Source: Ardenticatenales bacterium (GTDB lineage Bacteria; Chloroflexota; Anaerolineae; Epilineales; Epilineaceae). From it: 64,000 nt of DNA. Below the pieces are notes generated by a model, which was not told the origin of the DNA, made no database searches, and saw only the letters and a program-made list of their open reading frames with translations. Both the position numbers and the translations under genes were made by a program. Location of the stretch: NCBI GenBank assembly GCA_020853525.1, contig JADYYS010000032.1:57725-121724 (forward strand), written 5' to 3'. Of the stretch, positions 36,511 to 47,122 are shown in pieces; the first letter of the stretch is position 1; every line of letters starts with the position of its first letter.

Positions 36511-39500
36511 ATGCGTGACTACTCTCTCCGCGGTCTCCTCGATCCGGTTTCCCGGCACCCTGTCGTTGCGGACGCGCTGGCGCGCACGCTGCGTGCGGAG
36601 CCCGGTATCGCGATCGGTCCGCTCGGCCTCCCGGAGGCCGCCCAGCCGGCCGCCGTCGCGGCGATCGCGGCTGCCGTCAAGGTGCCGATCGTCTGGATCG
36701 TGCCGCAGGTCGATGAGGCGCGCGCGCTGGCCGACTCGCTCGGCGCGTACCTCGATGAACCGGCACGCCTGCACCTGTTCGCCGCTCCGGACCCGCTGCC
36801 GTACGAACGGATCGCATGGGATCCGTCCGTGCGCGAGCTCCGGATGGCGACCCTGGCGGCGCTGTTCGTCCAACGCACGGCGTCCGGCTCCATCCTCGGT
36901 CCTCCGCCGGTCATCATCGCGCCGCTCCGCGCCGTCCTCACGCCGACGCTCCCGCCGGCCGAGTTCGACCGCGACGCGCACGTCGTCGCCCGCGGCGACC
37001 GGATGCCCGTTACGCAGCTCGTGCGCCACCTCCATCGCCTCGGCTATGACCACGCCACCCGGGTGACGGCGCCGGGCGAGATGGCCCACCGGGGCGGCAT
37101 CGTGGACGTCTGGCCGCCGTCAGCCGGCGCGCCCGTGCGCCTGGAGTGGTTCGGCGACGATCTCGATGCGCTGCGGCTGTTCAATCCGGCCACGCAGCGC
37201 TCGCACGGTACCGTCGAGCGGCTCGTGATTCCGCCGGCCACCGAAGCGCTGCCCGGCAACGGGCCGCGGGCCGCGGCCGCGCTGGCCGACGTCGACCTCA
37301 GCCGGCTGCAGCCGTTGGCCGAGTCGGACCTCAAGCGACAGATCGAGCAGTTGGCGAACGGCGAGCGCTTTCGCGGCCTCGAGCTCTTCACGTCCTTGCT
37401 GCACACACCTGCAACGCTGCTCGACCACCTTCCGCCCGACGCGCTCATCGTACTGGACGGCATCGAGTCGCTGGAGCCGGCGGCAGTGGACTTGGCGGCG
37501 CAGGCCGAAACGGTGCGCGCCGAGCAGCTGGCCGCCGGCGAGATCCCGGGACGCTGGCCGCTGCGGCCGCTCGTGGAATGGACCGAGCTCGAAGCGGCGA
37601 TCGGCCGACACCGACGCCTGATCGTCAACGGGACGGCGCGGTCGACGACGCTGACGGATCACCCGTCCCATGGCTTCAGCGCACCGCCGCGGTTCGGCGG
37701 ACGGGTCGACGAAGCGGTGAGCGATGTGCTGCGCCGGCTCGATGCGGGCGACGCGATCGTCGTCGTCAGCCGGCAGGCGCCGCGGATCGCCGAGCTGATC
37801 ACGGGTGCGGGCATCAGCGCCGCGCCGCTGACCGTCCTCGAGACCGCGCCCGGCCCGGGCGGGCTGGCGGTCGTGCATGGCGCGCTCGGCAGCGGCTGGG
37901 AGCTGGCGGGCGCCGACGGCGGGCGGCTCGTCGTTCTGACGGACGGCGAGATCTTCGGCTGGCGCATGCCGCACCGCCGCCGGAGCCGGCGCGCCGCCGA
38001 AGAAGCAAGCCGAGCCGACGAGTTTGCCGAGTTCCAGGTGGGCGATCACGTCGTGCACGTCGAACACGGGATCGGTGTGTTCCGTGGACTCGTGCGCATG
38101 CAGGTCGGGCAGGCCGAGCGGGACTATCTCCACCTGGAGTACGCGGCCGGCGACACGCTGTTCGTGCCCACCCATCAGGCCGACCGCGTGGCGCGGTACG
38201 TCGGCGCCGGTGAAGTCTCGCCCTCCGTGACGCGGCTCGGGACCGCGGACTGGGAGCGTGCCAAGGCCCGCGCCCGTCGCGAGGTCGAGGACATCGCCGA
38301 GGAACTGCTGGCTTTGTACGCACGCCGCGAGGTAGCCCATCGCGCGGCGTTCGCGCCCGACACCGCATGGCAGGCCGAAATGGAGGCATCGTTCCCCTTC
38401 CTCGAGACGGATGACCAGATGAAGGCGATCGACGACGTCAAGCGCGACATGGAGAGCGTTCGACCGATGGATCGGCTGGTCGTGGGCGACGTCGGCTTCG
38501 GCAAGACCGAGGTGGCGCTCCGGGCGGCGTTCAAGGCCGTGATGGCCGGCTGCCAGGTCGCCATCCTGGCACCGACGACGGTCCTCGCCCAACAACACTA
38601 CGAGACGTTTCGCGAACGCCTCTCGGCCTTTCCGGTGCGGATCGACGTCCTGTCGCGCTTCCGACGACGCAAGGACCTCATCGAAGCGATCGAACGCCTC
38701 GGGCGGGGCGAGATCGACATCATCATCGGCACGCACCGCCTGCTCGGCCAGGACGTGAAGTTCAAGCGCCTCGGGCTGCTCGTCGTCGACGAGGAGCATC
38801 GGTTCGGGGTGAAGCACAAGGAACGGCTGCGCCAGATCGCCGAGGGCGTCGACACGCTCACCCTGACTGCGACGCCGATCCCGCGGACGATGCACTTGGC
38901 CTTGACCGGGCTGCGGGACCTGACGACGATCGACACGCCGCCCGCCGAGCGCCTGCCGGTGTCCACCCACGTCGGGCCGTACGAAGCGCAGCAGGTGCGG
39001 CACGCGATCCAACGCGAGCTCTCCCGCGGCGGGCAGGTGTTCTACGTGCACAACCGCGTACGCGGCATCGATGGTGTCGTCGAAAGCGTGCGGCGGCTCG
39101 TGCCCGAGGCGCGCGTGACGGTGGCCCACGGCCAGATGCCCGAGGACCAGCTCGCCGGCGCGATGCTCGACTTCGTCGGCCATCTCGTCGATGTCCTGGT
39201 CTGCACGAGCATCATCGAGAGCGGTCTCGACATCCCGAACGCCAACACGCTGATCGTCGAACGGGCCGATCGCTTCGGAATTGCCCAGCTGCACCAGCTG
39301 CGAGGCCGCGTCGGTCGGTCGGAAGCGCGGGCGTACGCCTATCTCCTCCTCCCGCCGGGCGGCGAGGCCTCCGAGGAGGCGCGCGAGCGGCTGCAAGCCT
39401 TGGCGGACTATGCCGACCTCGGCGCCGGCTTCCGCCTGGCGATGCGCGACCTCGAGATCCGCGGCGCCGGCGAGATCCTCGGCGCTCGCCAGCACGGCCA

Positions 39501-40080
39501 CGTGGCGTCGATTGGCCTCGACCTGTACACCAAGCTGTTGGCCGCTGCCATCAAACGCGTGCGGGCCGACGATCGCGATCCGGTCGAAGTCCCCGTGAGC
39601 GTGGCCGCCGAACTGGATGCGATCGATCCGGGGACGCTGCCGACCGTCGACCTGCCCGTGGACGCCTACCTGCCCGAGACGTACGTCGCCGAGACGGCGG
39701 AGCGGACCCGGCTCTACCGCCAGATGGCGGCGGCCGACACGCTGCCGGCCGTCGGCGAGATCGAGCACGAGCTCATCGACCGCTTCGGTCGTCCGCCGGC
39801 CGAGGTGCGCCACCTCCTGGTCGTGCTCCGGTTGCGCGTGCTGGCCCACCAGGCCGGCGCACAGAGCGTCGGCCTCGAGGGCGAGGACGTGGCGATTCGG
39901 TTCGCGCCCCATCATCACCTCGACCGGACGCGCCTGGCCGCGGCGCTGCCGGCCGAAGCGCGCATCGGCCACCACCGGGTCGGGCTGCCCGTCAGCGGCG
40001 CCACCGCGATGTGGTTGACCCGCGCCCTGTGGCTGGTGCAGACCGTTGCGGATATCGAGGGCACGTCGGCGGCGGCGTGA
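36511..40080 (+). CDS. mfd: Transcription-repair coupling factor
   Basis: [12 protein letters not shown]...[46 protein letters not shown]...[16 protein letters not shown]...[14 protein letters not shown]. Confidence 0.97.
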   Translation: MRDYSLRGLLDPVSRHPVVADALARTLRAEPGIAIGPLGLPEAAQPAAVAAIAAAVKVPIVWIVPQVDEARALADSLGAYLDEPARLHLFAAPDPLPYERIAWDPSVRELRMATLAALFVQRTASGSILGPPPVIIAPLRAVLTPTLPPAEFDRDAHVVARGDRMPVTQLVRHLHRLGYDHATRVTAPGEMAHRGGIVDVWPPSAGAPVRLEWFGDDLDALRLFNPATQRSHGTVERLVIPPATEALPGNGPRAAAALADVDLSRLQPLAESDLKRQIEQLANGERFRGLELFTSLLHTPATLLDHLPPDALIVLDGIESLEPAAVDLAAQAETVRAEQLAAGEIPGRWPLRPLVEWTELEAAIGRHRRLIVNGTARSTTLTDHPSHGFSAPPRFGGRVDEAVSDVLRRLDAGDAIVVVSRQAPRIAELITGAGISAAPLTVLETAPGPGGLAVVHGALGSGWELAGADGGRLVVLTDGEIFGWRMPHRRRSRRAAEEASRADEFAEFQVGDHVVHVEHGIGVFRGLVRMQVGQAERDYLHLEYAAGDTLFVPTHQADRVARYVGAGEVSPSVTRLGTADWERAKARARREVEDIAEELLALYARREVAHRAAFAPDTAWQAEMEASFPFLETDDQMKAIDDVKRDMESVRPMDRLVVGDVGFGKTEVALRAAFKAVMAGCQVAILAPTTVLAQQHYETFRERLSAFPVRIDVLSRFRRRKDLIEAIERLGRGEIDIIIGTHRLLGQDVKFKRLGLLVVDEEHRFGVKHKERLRQIAEGVDTLTLTATPIPRTMHLALTGLRDLTTIDTPPAERLPVSTHVGPYEAQQVRHAIQRELSRGGQVFYVHNRVRGIDGVVESVRRLVPEARVTVAHGQMPEDQLAGAMLDFVGHLVDVLVCTSIIESGLDIPNANTLIVERADRFGIAQLHQLRGRVGRSEARAYAYLLLPPGGEASEEARERLQALADYADLGAGFRLAMRDLEIRGAGEILGARQHGHVASIGLDLYTKLLAAAIKRVRADDRDPVEVPVSVAAELDAIDPGTLPTVDLPVDAYLPETYVAETAERTRLYRQMAAADTLPAVGEIEHELIDRFGRPPAEVRHLLVVLRLRVLAHQAGAQSVGLEGEDVAIRFAPHHHLDRTRLAAALPAEARIGHHRVGLPVSGATAMWLTRALWLVQTVADIEGTSAAA

Positions 40081-40119
40081 GCCGCCGGCGACGTGTAACC
40101 CCGCGGCGTCAGCCCGACC

Positions 40120-40857
40120 GTGGCCACCCACTCCCTCCTCCAGGATGCGCACGCGATCGCGCCGCGCCGCGGCGCGGCGTGCGATGCGGCGGATCACCGC
40201 GCCGCCGGTCGCGACGCGGCCGGCGCCTCCGCCGCCGACGAATCACTCGTCCGGCAGGCGCAAGCCGGCGACCGCGAAGCACTCGTGATCCTCTATCGGC
40301 GTTATGTCAATGAGATATTCGGCTATGCCTACCATCAGCTCGGCAATGCCCAGGACGCCGAAGATGTGACGAGCGAGACGTTCCTCCGGCTCGTGAGCGC
40401 CCTCGACGGATTCGACCACCGCGCCTCGTTCCGAACATGGCTGTACACAGTCGCCCGCAACCAGCTGCGGGATCGCTGGCGACGGCACGGCCGGCAGCCG
40501 GCGACAGTCGATTGTGAGGAAGGCGATGAGGCGGGTGGGTCCGTCGTGGCCGACGCAGCCCGCTGTCCCGACGCCGCGGCGGCGGGCGAGGATGACGACG
40601 CGTCCGGCGCCTCACCATGGGCCGAGCTGGGCCGGCAGGTGATGGCCGCACTGCCGGAGAGCTACCGTACCGTGCTGACGCTGCGCATCGCCAACGGTCG
40701 TTCGATCCGCGACGTGGCCGAGGCGATGCGCACGACGCCCGGCAACGTCAAGGTGCTCCAGCACCGCGCCCTCAAGCGCGCGGCCGCCGTGGCGGCCGCC
40801 CTTGCGGTTTCCGACGAGGCTTCCGACGCGCCCGAGCGCGCATCCGCACGGAGGTAG
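40120..40857 (+). CDS. RNA polymerase sigma factor, ECF subfamily
   Basis: ALVILYRRYVNEIFGYAYHQLGNAQDAEDVTSETFLRLVSAL...FRTWLYTVARNQLRDRWRR...LPESYRTVLTLRIANGRSIRDVAEAMRTTPGNVKVLQHRALKR. Confidence 0.93.
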   Translation: MATHSLLQDAHAIAPRRGAACDAADHRAAGRDAAGASAADESLVRQAQAGDREALVILYRRYVNEIFGYAYHQLGNAQDAEDVTSETFLRLVSALDGFDHRASFRTWLYTVARNQLRDRWRRHGRQPATVDCEEGDEAGGSVVADAARCPDAAAAGEDDDASGASPWAELGRQVMAALPESYRTVLTLRIANGRSIRDVAEAMRTTPGNVKVLQHRALKRAAAVAAALAVSDEASDAPERASARR

Positions 40858-40860
40858 ACG

Positions 40861-41487
40861 ATGCACCCGCCCGCCTTCCGGCCGGACCGCCGGCCGATCC
40901 CCTTCGCGCACGCAGCATTGTTCGCCGACGGCGACGCTGTCGACGGCCGCGCCGAGGCGCTCGACATGGCGCTGGCGGCGCGCGCCGCCGATGTTTCGGA
41001 CGACGTCGTCGCGGCCGCTTTCGGCCCTGAAGCGGCCCGACTTGCCCGCTTCGCCGCCGCGCTCGACGGCCTCGCACCGCCGCCGCCCCCGGCTGCGCCG
41101 TTCGTCGCCGCGCTCGAGACGCGTCTCGGGCGCGCCTTCGACGCGCGGCCGGTCGCATCTCACCGTGCGCGGCTGGGGCACGGACCATCCGTCCACCGGT
41201 TCGGCCTCGTCGCCCGCATGCCCGGCGTCTCGGAGCTGGCGTTGGCGGCTGCCGTGGTCCTCGCGCTCGGTACCGCGGCCGTGCATGACGGCTGGCGCCC
41301 GGCGCCGGCACTGGCCGCAACGCCGACGACAACGATCCACCGCACCCAGACGCCCCTCGGCCCGACCGGAACCGCCACGGGCGGCACGCCGGCGGCGATG
41401 GCGACGGTTGAACCGGTTGAGCCCGTGGCAATGGCGAAGGGATCGGCGGAGGGATCGGCGGAGGGATCGGGCCGGGTCGGCTGGTAG
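40861..41487 (+). CDS. Putative anti-sigma factor-like single-TM protein
   Basis: Immediately downstream of the ECF sigma gene; one TM segment (ELALAAAVVLALGTAAV); Thr/Gly repeat tail; no recognisable zinc-finger Cys/His motif. Confidence 0.5.
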   Translation: MHPPAFRPDRRPIPFAHAALFADGDAVDGRAEALDMALAARAADVSDDVVAAAFGPEAARLARFAAALDGLAPPPPPAAPFVAALETRLGRAFDARPVASHRARLGHGPSVHRFGLVARMPGVSELALAAAVVLALGTAAVHDGWRPAPALAATPTTTIHRTQTPLGPTGTATGGTPAAMATVEPVEPVAMAKGSAEGSAEGSGRVGW

Positions 41488-41527
41488 GATCGGACGGCTG
41501 CGATCGGCGGTCGGCCGATCGCCATCG

Positions 41528-43015
41528 TCAGCCCGTCGACTGCATCCGCGGCGCGTCCCGGTCCGTGATCGGCGTGCCGAGCGCGTCCAGCCAGGCCTCC
41601 CGGGCGTCGGCGGCGACGAAGATCGAGCCCGTGGCGACTGCGACCCCGCCGGGTCCGGCCGCGGCGATCGCGGCCGCCAGCGCCTCGCCCATCGTGGCGC
41701 ACGCCGTCACCGACCGATCGCTCAGCCGCGACCTTGCCGCGCTCGCCGCCCGCGCCAGCACCTGCGTCGCGACGGCATCGGCTGCCAGCGCTTTGGGGTG
41801 ATCCGCGCGTACCGTGAAGACCGTCGCGGCGTACGGCAGGAGGACGTCCAGCATCCCATCGACGTCCTTGCCGCCGCCGAAGCCGAGCACGAACGCGTAG
41901 CCGGCAGACGGATCGACCTGACGGAGGGCCGCGATCAGCGCCTCGGCGCCGTGCGGGTTGTGGGCACCGTCCACCACCAGCGTAGCACCGCTCGCCGACG
42001 ACCAGCGGTCGTAGCGGCCGGGCCATGTGGCGCCAGAGAGCCCGTCACCGATGTGGGCGGCCGTGATCGCCCAGCCCGCCTCCCGCAGCACGGCCAGCGC
42101 CGTGGCGGCGACGGCGGCATTCACGTGCTGGTGCGGACCGGCGAGCCGAAGCCCGGCGGCGATGTGCAGCGGCTCGCCGGTGGGCGCGCCGGCGTCGGCA
42201 TCGGCGGGTGTGGGCGGCACGGCGTCGGTCGAGCGATCGCGCCGTGTTGCGTTGCCGGGCGGCGGGTGGACGACGATGTCGAGCGCCGGCGGACGGCTGT
42301 CCCGGACGGTCCACGTCGTATCTCGTCCGACGAGCGAGAGCGGGCAGCCGAGGCGTCTGGCCTCCGCGGTGATGACCGCCAGCGCCTCGGGCGCCTGCGG
42401 CGCGCTGACGACGGGCACGCCCGGCACGAGAATGCCCACCTTGTCGGACGCGATCTGGCGGAGCGTGTCCCCGAGGATCTCGCGGTGGTCGAGGCCGATC
42501 GGGGTCAGGACGCTGACGACGCTCCGGACGACGCGCGTCGTGTCCAGCCGGCCGCCGAGACCGACCTCGACGACGGCGATATCCACGCCGGCGCGGGCGA
42601 AGTGATCGAACGCGAGCGCGGTCAGGACCTCGAACGTCGTGAGTCCGGTCAAGCCGTCCAGCAGAGCGGCATGCGCGTCCAGCCATGCGAGGACCTCCGC
42701 CTCGGCGATCAGCGTCCGGCCAACGCGGATCCTCTCCCTGACGGTGTGCATGTGCGGCGATGTGTAAAGCCCGACCCGATACCCGGCGCAGATCAGCGCC
42801 TCGGCCACGAAAGCGCTCGTCGAGCCCTTGCCGTTCGTCCCGCCGATGTGAACCGCCGGCCAGCTGTGGTGCGGCCGGCCGAGGGCGTCCAGGAGCCGCT
42901 CGATCCGGTCGAGGGCGAACTCGTGCGGCGTGCCCGGCGGACGGGTCTCCCAGTTGGCGAAGCTGTACAGCCGGTCAAGTGCCGCCTGCCAGTCCTCGGG
43001 CGTGTGCGCGTTCAT
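41528..43015 (-). CDS. folC: Folylpolyglutamate/dihydrofolate synthase
   Basis: VHIGGTNGKGSTSAFVAEALICAGYRVGLYTSPHMHTVRERIRV...VEVGLGGRLDTTRVV...LVVDGAHNPHGAEALI. Confidence 0.96.
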   Translation of the reverse strand: MNAHTPEDWQAALDRLYSFANWETRPPGTPHEFALDRIERLLDALGRPHHSWPAVHIGGTNGKGSTSAFVAEALICAGYRVGLYTSPHMHTVRERIRVGRTLIAEAEVLAWLDAHAALLDGLTGLTTFEVLTALAFDHFARAGVDIAVVEVGLGGRLDTTRVVRSVVSVLTPIGLDHREILGDTLRQIASDKVGILVPGVPVVSAPQAPEALAVITAEARRLGCPLSLVGRDTTWTVRDSRPPALDIVVHPPPGNATRRDRSTDAVPPTPADADAGAPTGEPLHIAAGLRLAGPHQHVNAAVAATALAVLREAGWAITAAHIGDGLSGATWPGRYDRWSSASGATLVVDGAHNPHGAEALIAALRQVDPSAGYAFVLGFGGGKDVDGMLDVLLPYAATVFTVRADHPKALAADAVATQVLARAASAARSRLSDRSVTACATMGEALAAAIAAAGPGGVAVATGSIFVAADAREAWLDALGTPITDRDAPRMQSTG

Positions 43016-43024
43016 CGCGGGCGA

Positions 43025-43054
43025 TTGTACCGCCTCAGGGCGGTTTGCTACACT
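43025..43054 (+). promoter_or_regulatory. Promoter TTGTAC-18-TACACT with palindrome in spacer, 7 nt from the ATG
   Basis: TTGTAC 43025-43030, TACACT 43049-43054; ACCGCC-tcag-GGCGGT at 43029-43044. Confidence 0.5.
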
Positions 43055-43061
43055 CGCGGCC

Positions 43062-44705
43062 ATGCTCCGCCGGCCAGCACTCGACGTGCGCTCGAAGAAC
43101 CGCAGCGGCTTGGCGGCGGCGCTGGTCGCGCTGTCGCTTGCCGGCTGCGCCGGCGCACCGCTCGTCGAGCTCATTTCGTTCGAACCGACGACGATCACGC
43201 CGGACCGGGACGGCCACGACGACGTCGCGCGCTTGGCGTACCGCATCGGACGGCAGGCGCACGTCACGGTCACGCTCACGGCGGAGGACGGCGCGGTGCA
43301 TGTCGTCCGTGCCGACGCCCTCCGCCAGCCGGCTCGCGAGGCGTATGAGCTCCTGTTCGGCGGGGTGATCGACGGGCGCATGCTCGCCGACGGCCGGTAC
43401 CGGCTCGGCATCGAGGCCGTTGGTCCGGAGGCGGGCGCGGCGGTCACGGTCGACGGCGGCGAGCTGACCGTGATGAACGCCGACGCGCGGCCGCCGCAGG
43501 TCCGCGGCCTGACCGTCCTGCCGCCGCGCTTCACGCCCAACCAGGACGGGATCGACGACCGCGTGGCGATCAGCTATGCCTTGGACGAGCCGGCCGAGGT
43601 GCGGCTCCGGATCGAGACGGCCGACGGCACGTACGTCACGGACATCCTGGCGGACACGGACACCGCCAACGCACCCGGCGACGCCGGTCCGCACGTGTAC
43701 GACTACGACGCCGGTGTCGATGCCGATGCGCCGCCGCCGCCGAACGGCCGGTACCAAGTCGTCGTCGAGGCCCGCGACGCCTCGGGCAACACGGTCGTCG
43801 AGCGCCGGCCCTTCGAGATCGCGCAAGCGGGCCTGCCGAACGCCGCCTTCATCGACGACGTTCGCTGGAGCGCAACGCGTCTCAGCCTTGGACAGACGCT
43901 CTTCTTCACGGCGACCGTCAGGAACATGGGCGGCACGCCCATCCGCACGCGCGGGCCGGCGCCGGGCTACGTGTACGACAACACCCGCACATTCAACCAG
44001 CTGGCGGACCGCGCCTTCGTCCTGCTGGCGCGCAAGGGGCCGTTGCGCGGCGCGGCACGCGTGTCGGCCGACACGCCCCGGGACGTGGACATCCCGATGA
44101 CGACGGAGGCGCCGCTGACCGACCCGCCGATCACCATGGCAGCGATCGGCGCCGCCGGTCCGGAAAGCGGTACGGATGCCGACCTCGCGACCGCCGTCCG
44201 CAGCCGCGCCGCACTGCCCGTCCGGGTCTGCGGAATCGTCCATGGAACGGATCGTACGCCATTGGCCGAGGCGGACGTGTATGCGTTCGAGGCGGACGGC
44301 GACAACGGGCGCCATGTCGTGAGCGACGCGGACGGTCGATTCTGCTTCGACGACCTCGTCCTGTCGCCCGACTACGAGCGCACGTTCGCCCGAAGCCCCG
44401 GCGCGCTTCGGGTCGGGTTCACGTATGACGACCGCCGGTCCGACCTGGACTACCCGTTCCGATTCCAGGTCGGTTCGACGGCCGCACTCGATGCGTGCCC
44501 GACCGGCCCGGACGGCGACATCTACTACCTTTGTCTCCTGCCGAACCAGACGGTGCGCGTGCAGGGCGCCGTCCACTTCGTCGAGGCGCCGTACCGCCGC
44601 GACACGAACGGCTATCTGGCGCTGCTGCACGAGGACGTCGGGGTCATGCACGGTCCGTACGGCGTCCAGTCCATCCACGTCGAGTACGACACGCCGCGCG
44701 AATAG
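43062..44705 (+). CDS. Lipoprotein with FlgD-like/Ig-like repeats
   Basis: Lipobox LSLAGC; FTPNQDGIDDRVAISYALDEPAEVRLRIETADGTYV and NGRYQVVVEARDASGNTV motifs. Confidence 0.75.
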   Translation: MLRRPALDVRSKNRSGLAAALVALSLAGCAGAPLVELISFEPTTITPDRDGHDDVARLAYRIGRQAHVTVTLTAEDGAVHVVRADALRQPAREAYELLFGGVIDGRMLADGRYRLGIEAVGPEAGAAVTVDGGELTVMNADARPPQVRGLTVLPPRFTPNQDGIDDRVAISYALDEPAEVRLRIETADGTYVTDILADTDTANAPGDAGPHVYDYDAGVDADAPPPPNGRYQVVVEARDASGNTVVERRPFEIAQAGLPNAAFIDDVRWSATRLSLGQTLFFTATVRNMGGTPIRTRGPAPGYVYDNTRTFNQLADRAFVLLARKGPLRGAARVSADTPRDVDIPMTTEAPLTDPPITMAAIGAAGPESGTDADLATAVRSRAALPVRVCGIVHGTDRTPLAEADVYAFEADGDNGRHVVSDADGRFCFDDLVLSPDYERTFARSPGALRVGFTYDDRRSDLDYPFRFQVGSTAALDACPTGPDGDIYYLCLLPNQTVRVQGAVHFVEAPYRRDTNGYLALLHEDVGVMHGPYGVQSIHVEYDTPRE

Positions 44706-44731
44706 CGCCGGCGCCGGAGGATCGCGACGAA

Positions 44732-45727
44732 GTGGATGCGACCGTGAGCACATCGGCAGCACCGCCGCGCCTGGGTGTCGTGATCGTCAGCTTCAACACG
44801 GCAGCCCTCCTCGACGCCTGCCTGACATCCGTTCGCGCGGCCATGGACGACGTCGGTTGGCGTGACGCGGCGGACGTCGTCGTCGTCGACAACGGCTCGG
44901 CGGACGAGACCGTCACGTTCGTGGCGCAGCATCATCCGTGGGTGCGCCTCATCGCCGAAGGGCGCAACCGCGGCTTCACGGCAGCCAACAACGTCGCTCT
45001 CGCCCCGTGGTCGGCCCGTGACGCCGCCGCCCCCTCGTACGTCCTGCTGCTCAACCCGGACGCCGCCCTCACCACTGGCGCGCTTCCGGCACTCGTGGCC
45101 GCGCTCGACGCCGACGAACGCGCCGCTGTCGTCGGGCCGTCGTTGATCTATCCCGACGGAAGGTTCCAGCACGCAGCGTTCCGGTTCCCGGGGCTCGTTC
45201 AGACGGCACTCGATCTCTGGCCCGTGCCCCGTCTGGCCGATACGCCGTTGAACGGTCGGTATGCACGGCAGCGCTACCAGGCGGGGCGCCCGTTCGCCGT
45301 CGACGCCGTCCTGGGGGCTTGCATGCTGGTCCGCGGCACGGCGCTGCAAGCCGTCGGGCCGCTCGACGACGGCTATTTCATGTACTGCGAGGAACTCGAC
45401 TGGTGCCGCCGGTTCCGCAAAGCGGGCTGGCGCGTGCTCTGCGCACCAGCCGCCGTCGTCATCCACCACGGCGGCGCGAGCACGGGCCAGTTCCGCTTCG
45501 CGGCGTTCGTTCAGTTGTGGCGCAGCCGGCTGCGGTACTTCCGGCTGCACGCGCGCCTCCGAAGCCCTTTCCTGCACCTCCTCGTGCGCGCGGGGTTCGC
45601 CTGGCACGAGCGGTCCGATGCCGCAGCGGTGCGGCGCGGACAGATGGCCGCCGCCACGCACCAAGCCCGGCGCGCCGCTCGCACCGCCGTCTTTGCCCCG
45701 TCGACCGGCAGCGAGACCGGCGGATGA
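44732..45727 (+). CDS. Glycosyltransferase family 2 (rhamnosyltransferase-like)
   Basis: LGVVIVSFNTAALLDACLTSVRAA...VVVVDNGSADETVTFVAQHHPWVRLIAEGRNRGFTAANNVAL...GACMLVRGTALQAVGPLDDGYFMYCEELDWCRRFRKAGW. Confidence 0.93.
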   Translation: MDATVSTSAAPPRLGVVIVSFNTAALLDACLTSVRAAMDDVGWRDAADVVVVDNGSADETVTFVAQHHPWVRLIAEGRNRGFTAANNVALAPWSARDAAAPSYVLLLNPDAALTTGALPALVAALDADERAAVVGPSLIYPDGRFQHAAFRFPGLVQTALDLWPVPRLADTPLNGRYARQRYQAGRPFAVDAVLGACMLVRGTALQAVGPLDDGYFMYCEELDWCRRFRKAGWRVLCAPAAVVIHHGGASTGQFRFAAFVQLWRSRLRYFRLHARLRSPFLHLLVRAGFAWHERSDAAAVRRGQMAAATHQARRAARTAVFAPSTGSETGG

Positions 45728-46554
45728 CGGATGCGGCGGCACGCGGGACCGGGTTCGACGCGGCCGTCACGGCCATCGTCTTGACGCTCGACGAGGAAGC
45801 GCACCTGCCGGATTGCCTCCGGTCGCTGCGCTGGGCCGATCGGGTGGTCGTCGTCGATTCCGGCAGCCGGGACGGGACGGTCGCGATCGCTCGGGCAGCC
45901 GGCGCCGACGTCGTAACCCACCCGTTCGTGAACTATGCCCGGCAGCGCCAGTTCGCCCTCGGCCTCGCAGACACGCGCTGGGTGCTCTTCGTCGACGCCG
46001 ACGAACGGGTGTCGGAGGCGCTGGCGGTCGAAGTGCGCGCCGTCCTGGCCGCGACGGCGCAAAGCACGTTCCGCGACGACGCCGCAGCGCACGCCGGCCG
46101 GCCGTCCCCGTCCTCGTCGCAGGCCGGCTTCTGGATTCCGCGGGCCAACGAGTTCTGGGGCCGCACGCTGCGCGGCGGCGGCTGGTGGCCCGATCGGCAG
46201 CTGCGGCTCCTCGACACGCGTCGGGCCCGCTACGATCCCGACCACGGCGTGCACGAGGTGGCGGAGCTTGACGGACCGGCCGGCGTGCTCGAGCACGCGC
46301 TGCGCCACCTGAACTACGCCTCGTGGTCGGAATTCGACGCCAAGCAGCTCGCCTACACCCGCCTCGAGGTCGAGCGGCGGCGCGCGGCGGCGTGGCGGTG
46401 GCGTCCGCACCAGCTGATCACCCAGCCGGCGCGGGCGCTGTGGCGCCGTTACGTCATGCTGGGCGGATGGCGGGACGGCTGGCTCGGCGCGCGATTGGCA
46501 CTGCGCATGGCGTGGTACGAGGCCGTCACGGTCGCTGGGCTGCGTGATCCGTAG
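45724..46554 (+). CDS. Glycosyltransferase family 2 (WaaE/KdtX-like)
   Basis: AVTAIVLTLDEEAHLPDCLRSLRWADRVVVVDSGSRDGTVAIARAAGADVVTHPFVNYARQRQFAL...WVLFVDADERVS. Confidence 0.9.
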   Translation: MTDAAARGTGFDAAVTAIVLTLDEEAHLPDCLRSLRWADRVVVVDSGSRDGTVAIARAAGADVVTHPFVNYARQRQFALGLADTRWVLFVDADERVSEALAVEVRAVLAATAQSTFRDDAAAHAGRPSPSSSQAGFWIPRANEFWGRTLRGGGWWPDRQLRLLDTRRARYDPDHGVHEVAELDGPAGVLEHALRHLNYASWSEFDAKQLAYTRLEVERRRAAAWRWRPHQLITQPARALWRRYVMLGGWRDGWLGARLALRMAWYEAVTVAGLRDP

Positions 46555-47113
46555 CGGCTTCGGCCGCGCGGGGTCCGGGGGCCGCGGCGGAGCGGAGCGT
46601 CGCCTCGGCGCAAGCCGGCTGCGGCCGGCGCCGCCATGCCGCATCGACGAGAGCGGCCAGTTCGTCCGCCGTTCGCCGATAGTCCGACACCCCGCCGCCG
46701 AGCGGGTCCGCGACGTCGCCGCGGCTGCCGGCGGCCTCGCTGAGCAGATGAACCTCGGCGTCGAAAGCGCCCGGCCAACGCCGGGCGATCGTCGTGCGGT
46801 GGCGGTCCGACATGACCCAGACGTCGGTCGCCCAGGCCAACGCGTCCGCGTCGAGGCGCGCGGAACGATGGTCGGCGATGTCGAGGCCGCGCGCGGTCAT
46901 AACGGTCAGCGCATGGGAGGACGCTGGGACACCCTGGCGGGCATGCGTTCCGGCAGTTCGAACCTCGACAGGCACACCGTCTTCGGCCGCACGACGGGCG
47001 AGCAGCGCCGCGGCCATGGGCGAGCGGCACGTGTTGCCGCTGCACACGATCAGGAGATGTCGCGTGACCGCGCCGGATGGCCGTTCAGGGCGCAATGCCT
47101 CTCGTCCCGTCAA
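46526..47113 (-). CDS. Low-molecular-weight protein-tyrosine phosphatase family
   Basis: LLIVCSGNTCRSPMAAALLARRAAEDG...VEVRTAGTHARQGVPASSHALTVMTARGLDIADHRSARL...DPLGGGVSDYRRTADEL; C-x5-R-S P-loop. Confidence 0.92.
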   Translation of the reverse strand: MTGREALRPERPSGAVTRHLLIVCSGNTCRSPMAAALLARRAAEDGVPVEVRTAGTHARQGVPASSHALTVMTARGLDIADHRSARLDADALAWATDVWVMSDRHRTTIARRWPGAFDAEVHLLSEAAGSRGDVADPLGGGVSDYRRTADELAALVDAAWRRRPQPACAEATLRSAAAPGPRAAEAATDHAAQRP

Positions 47114-47122
47114 CGCGGCCGA

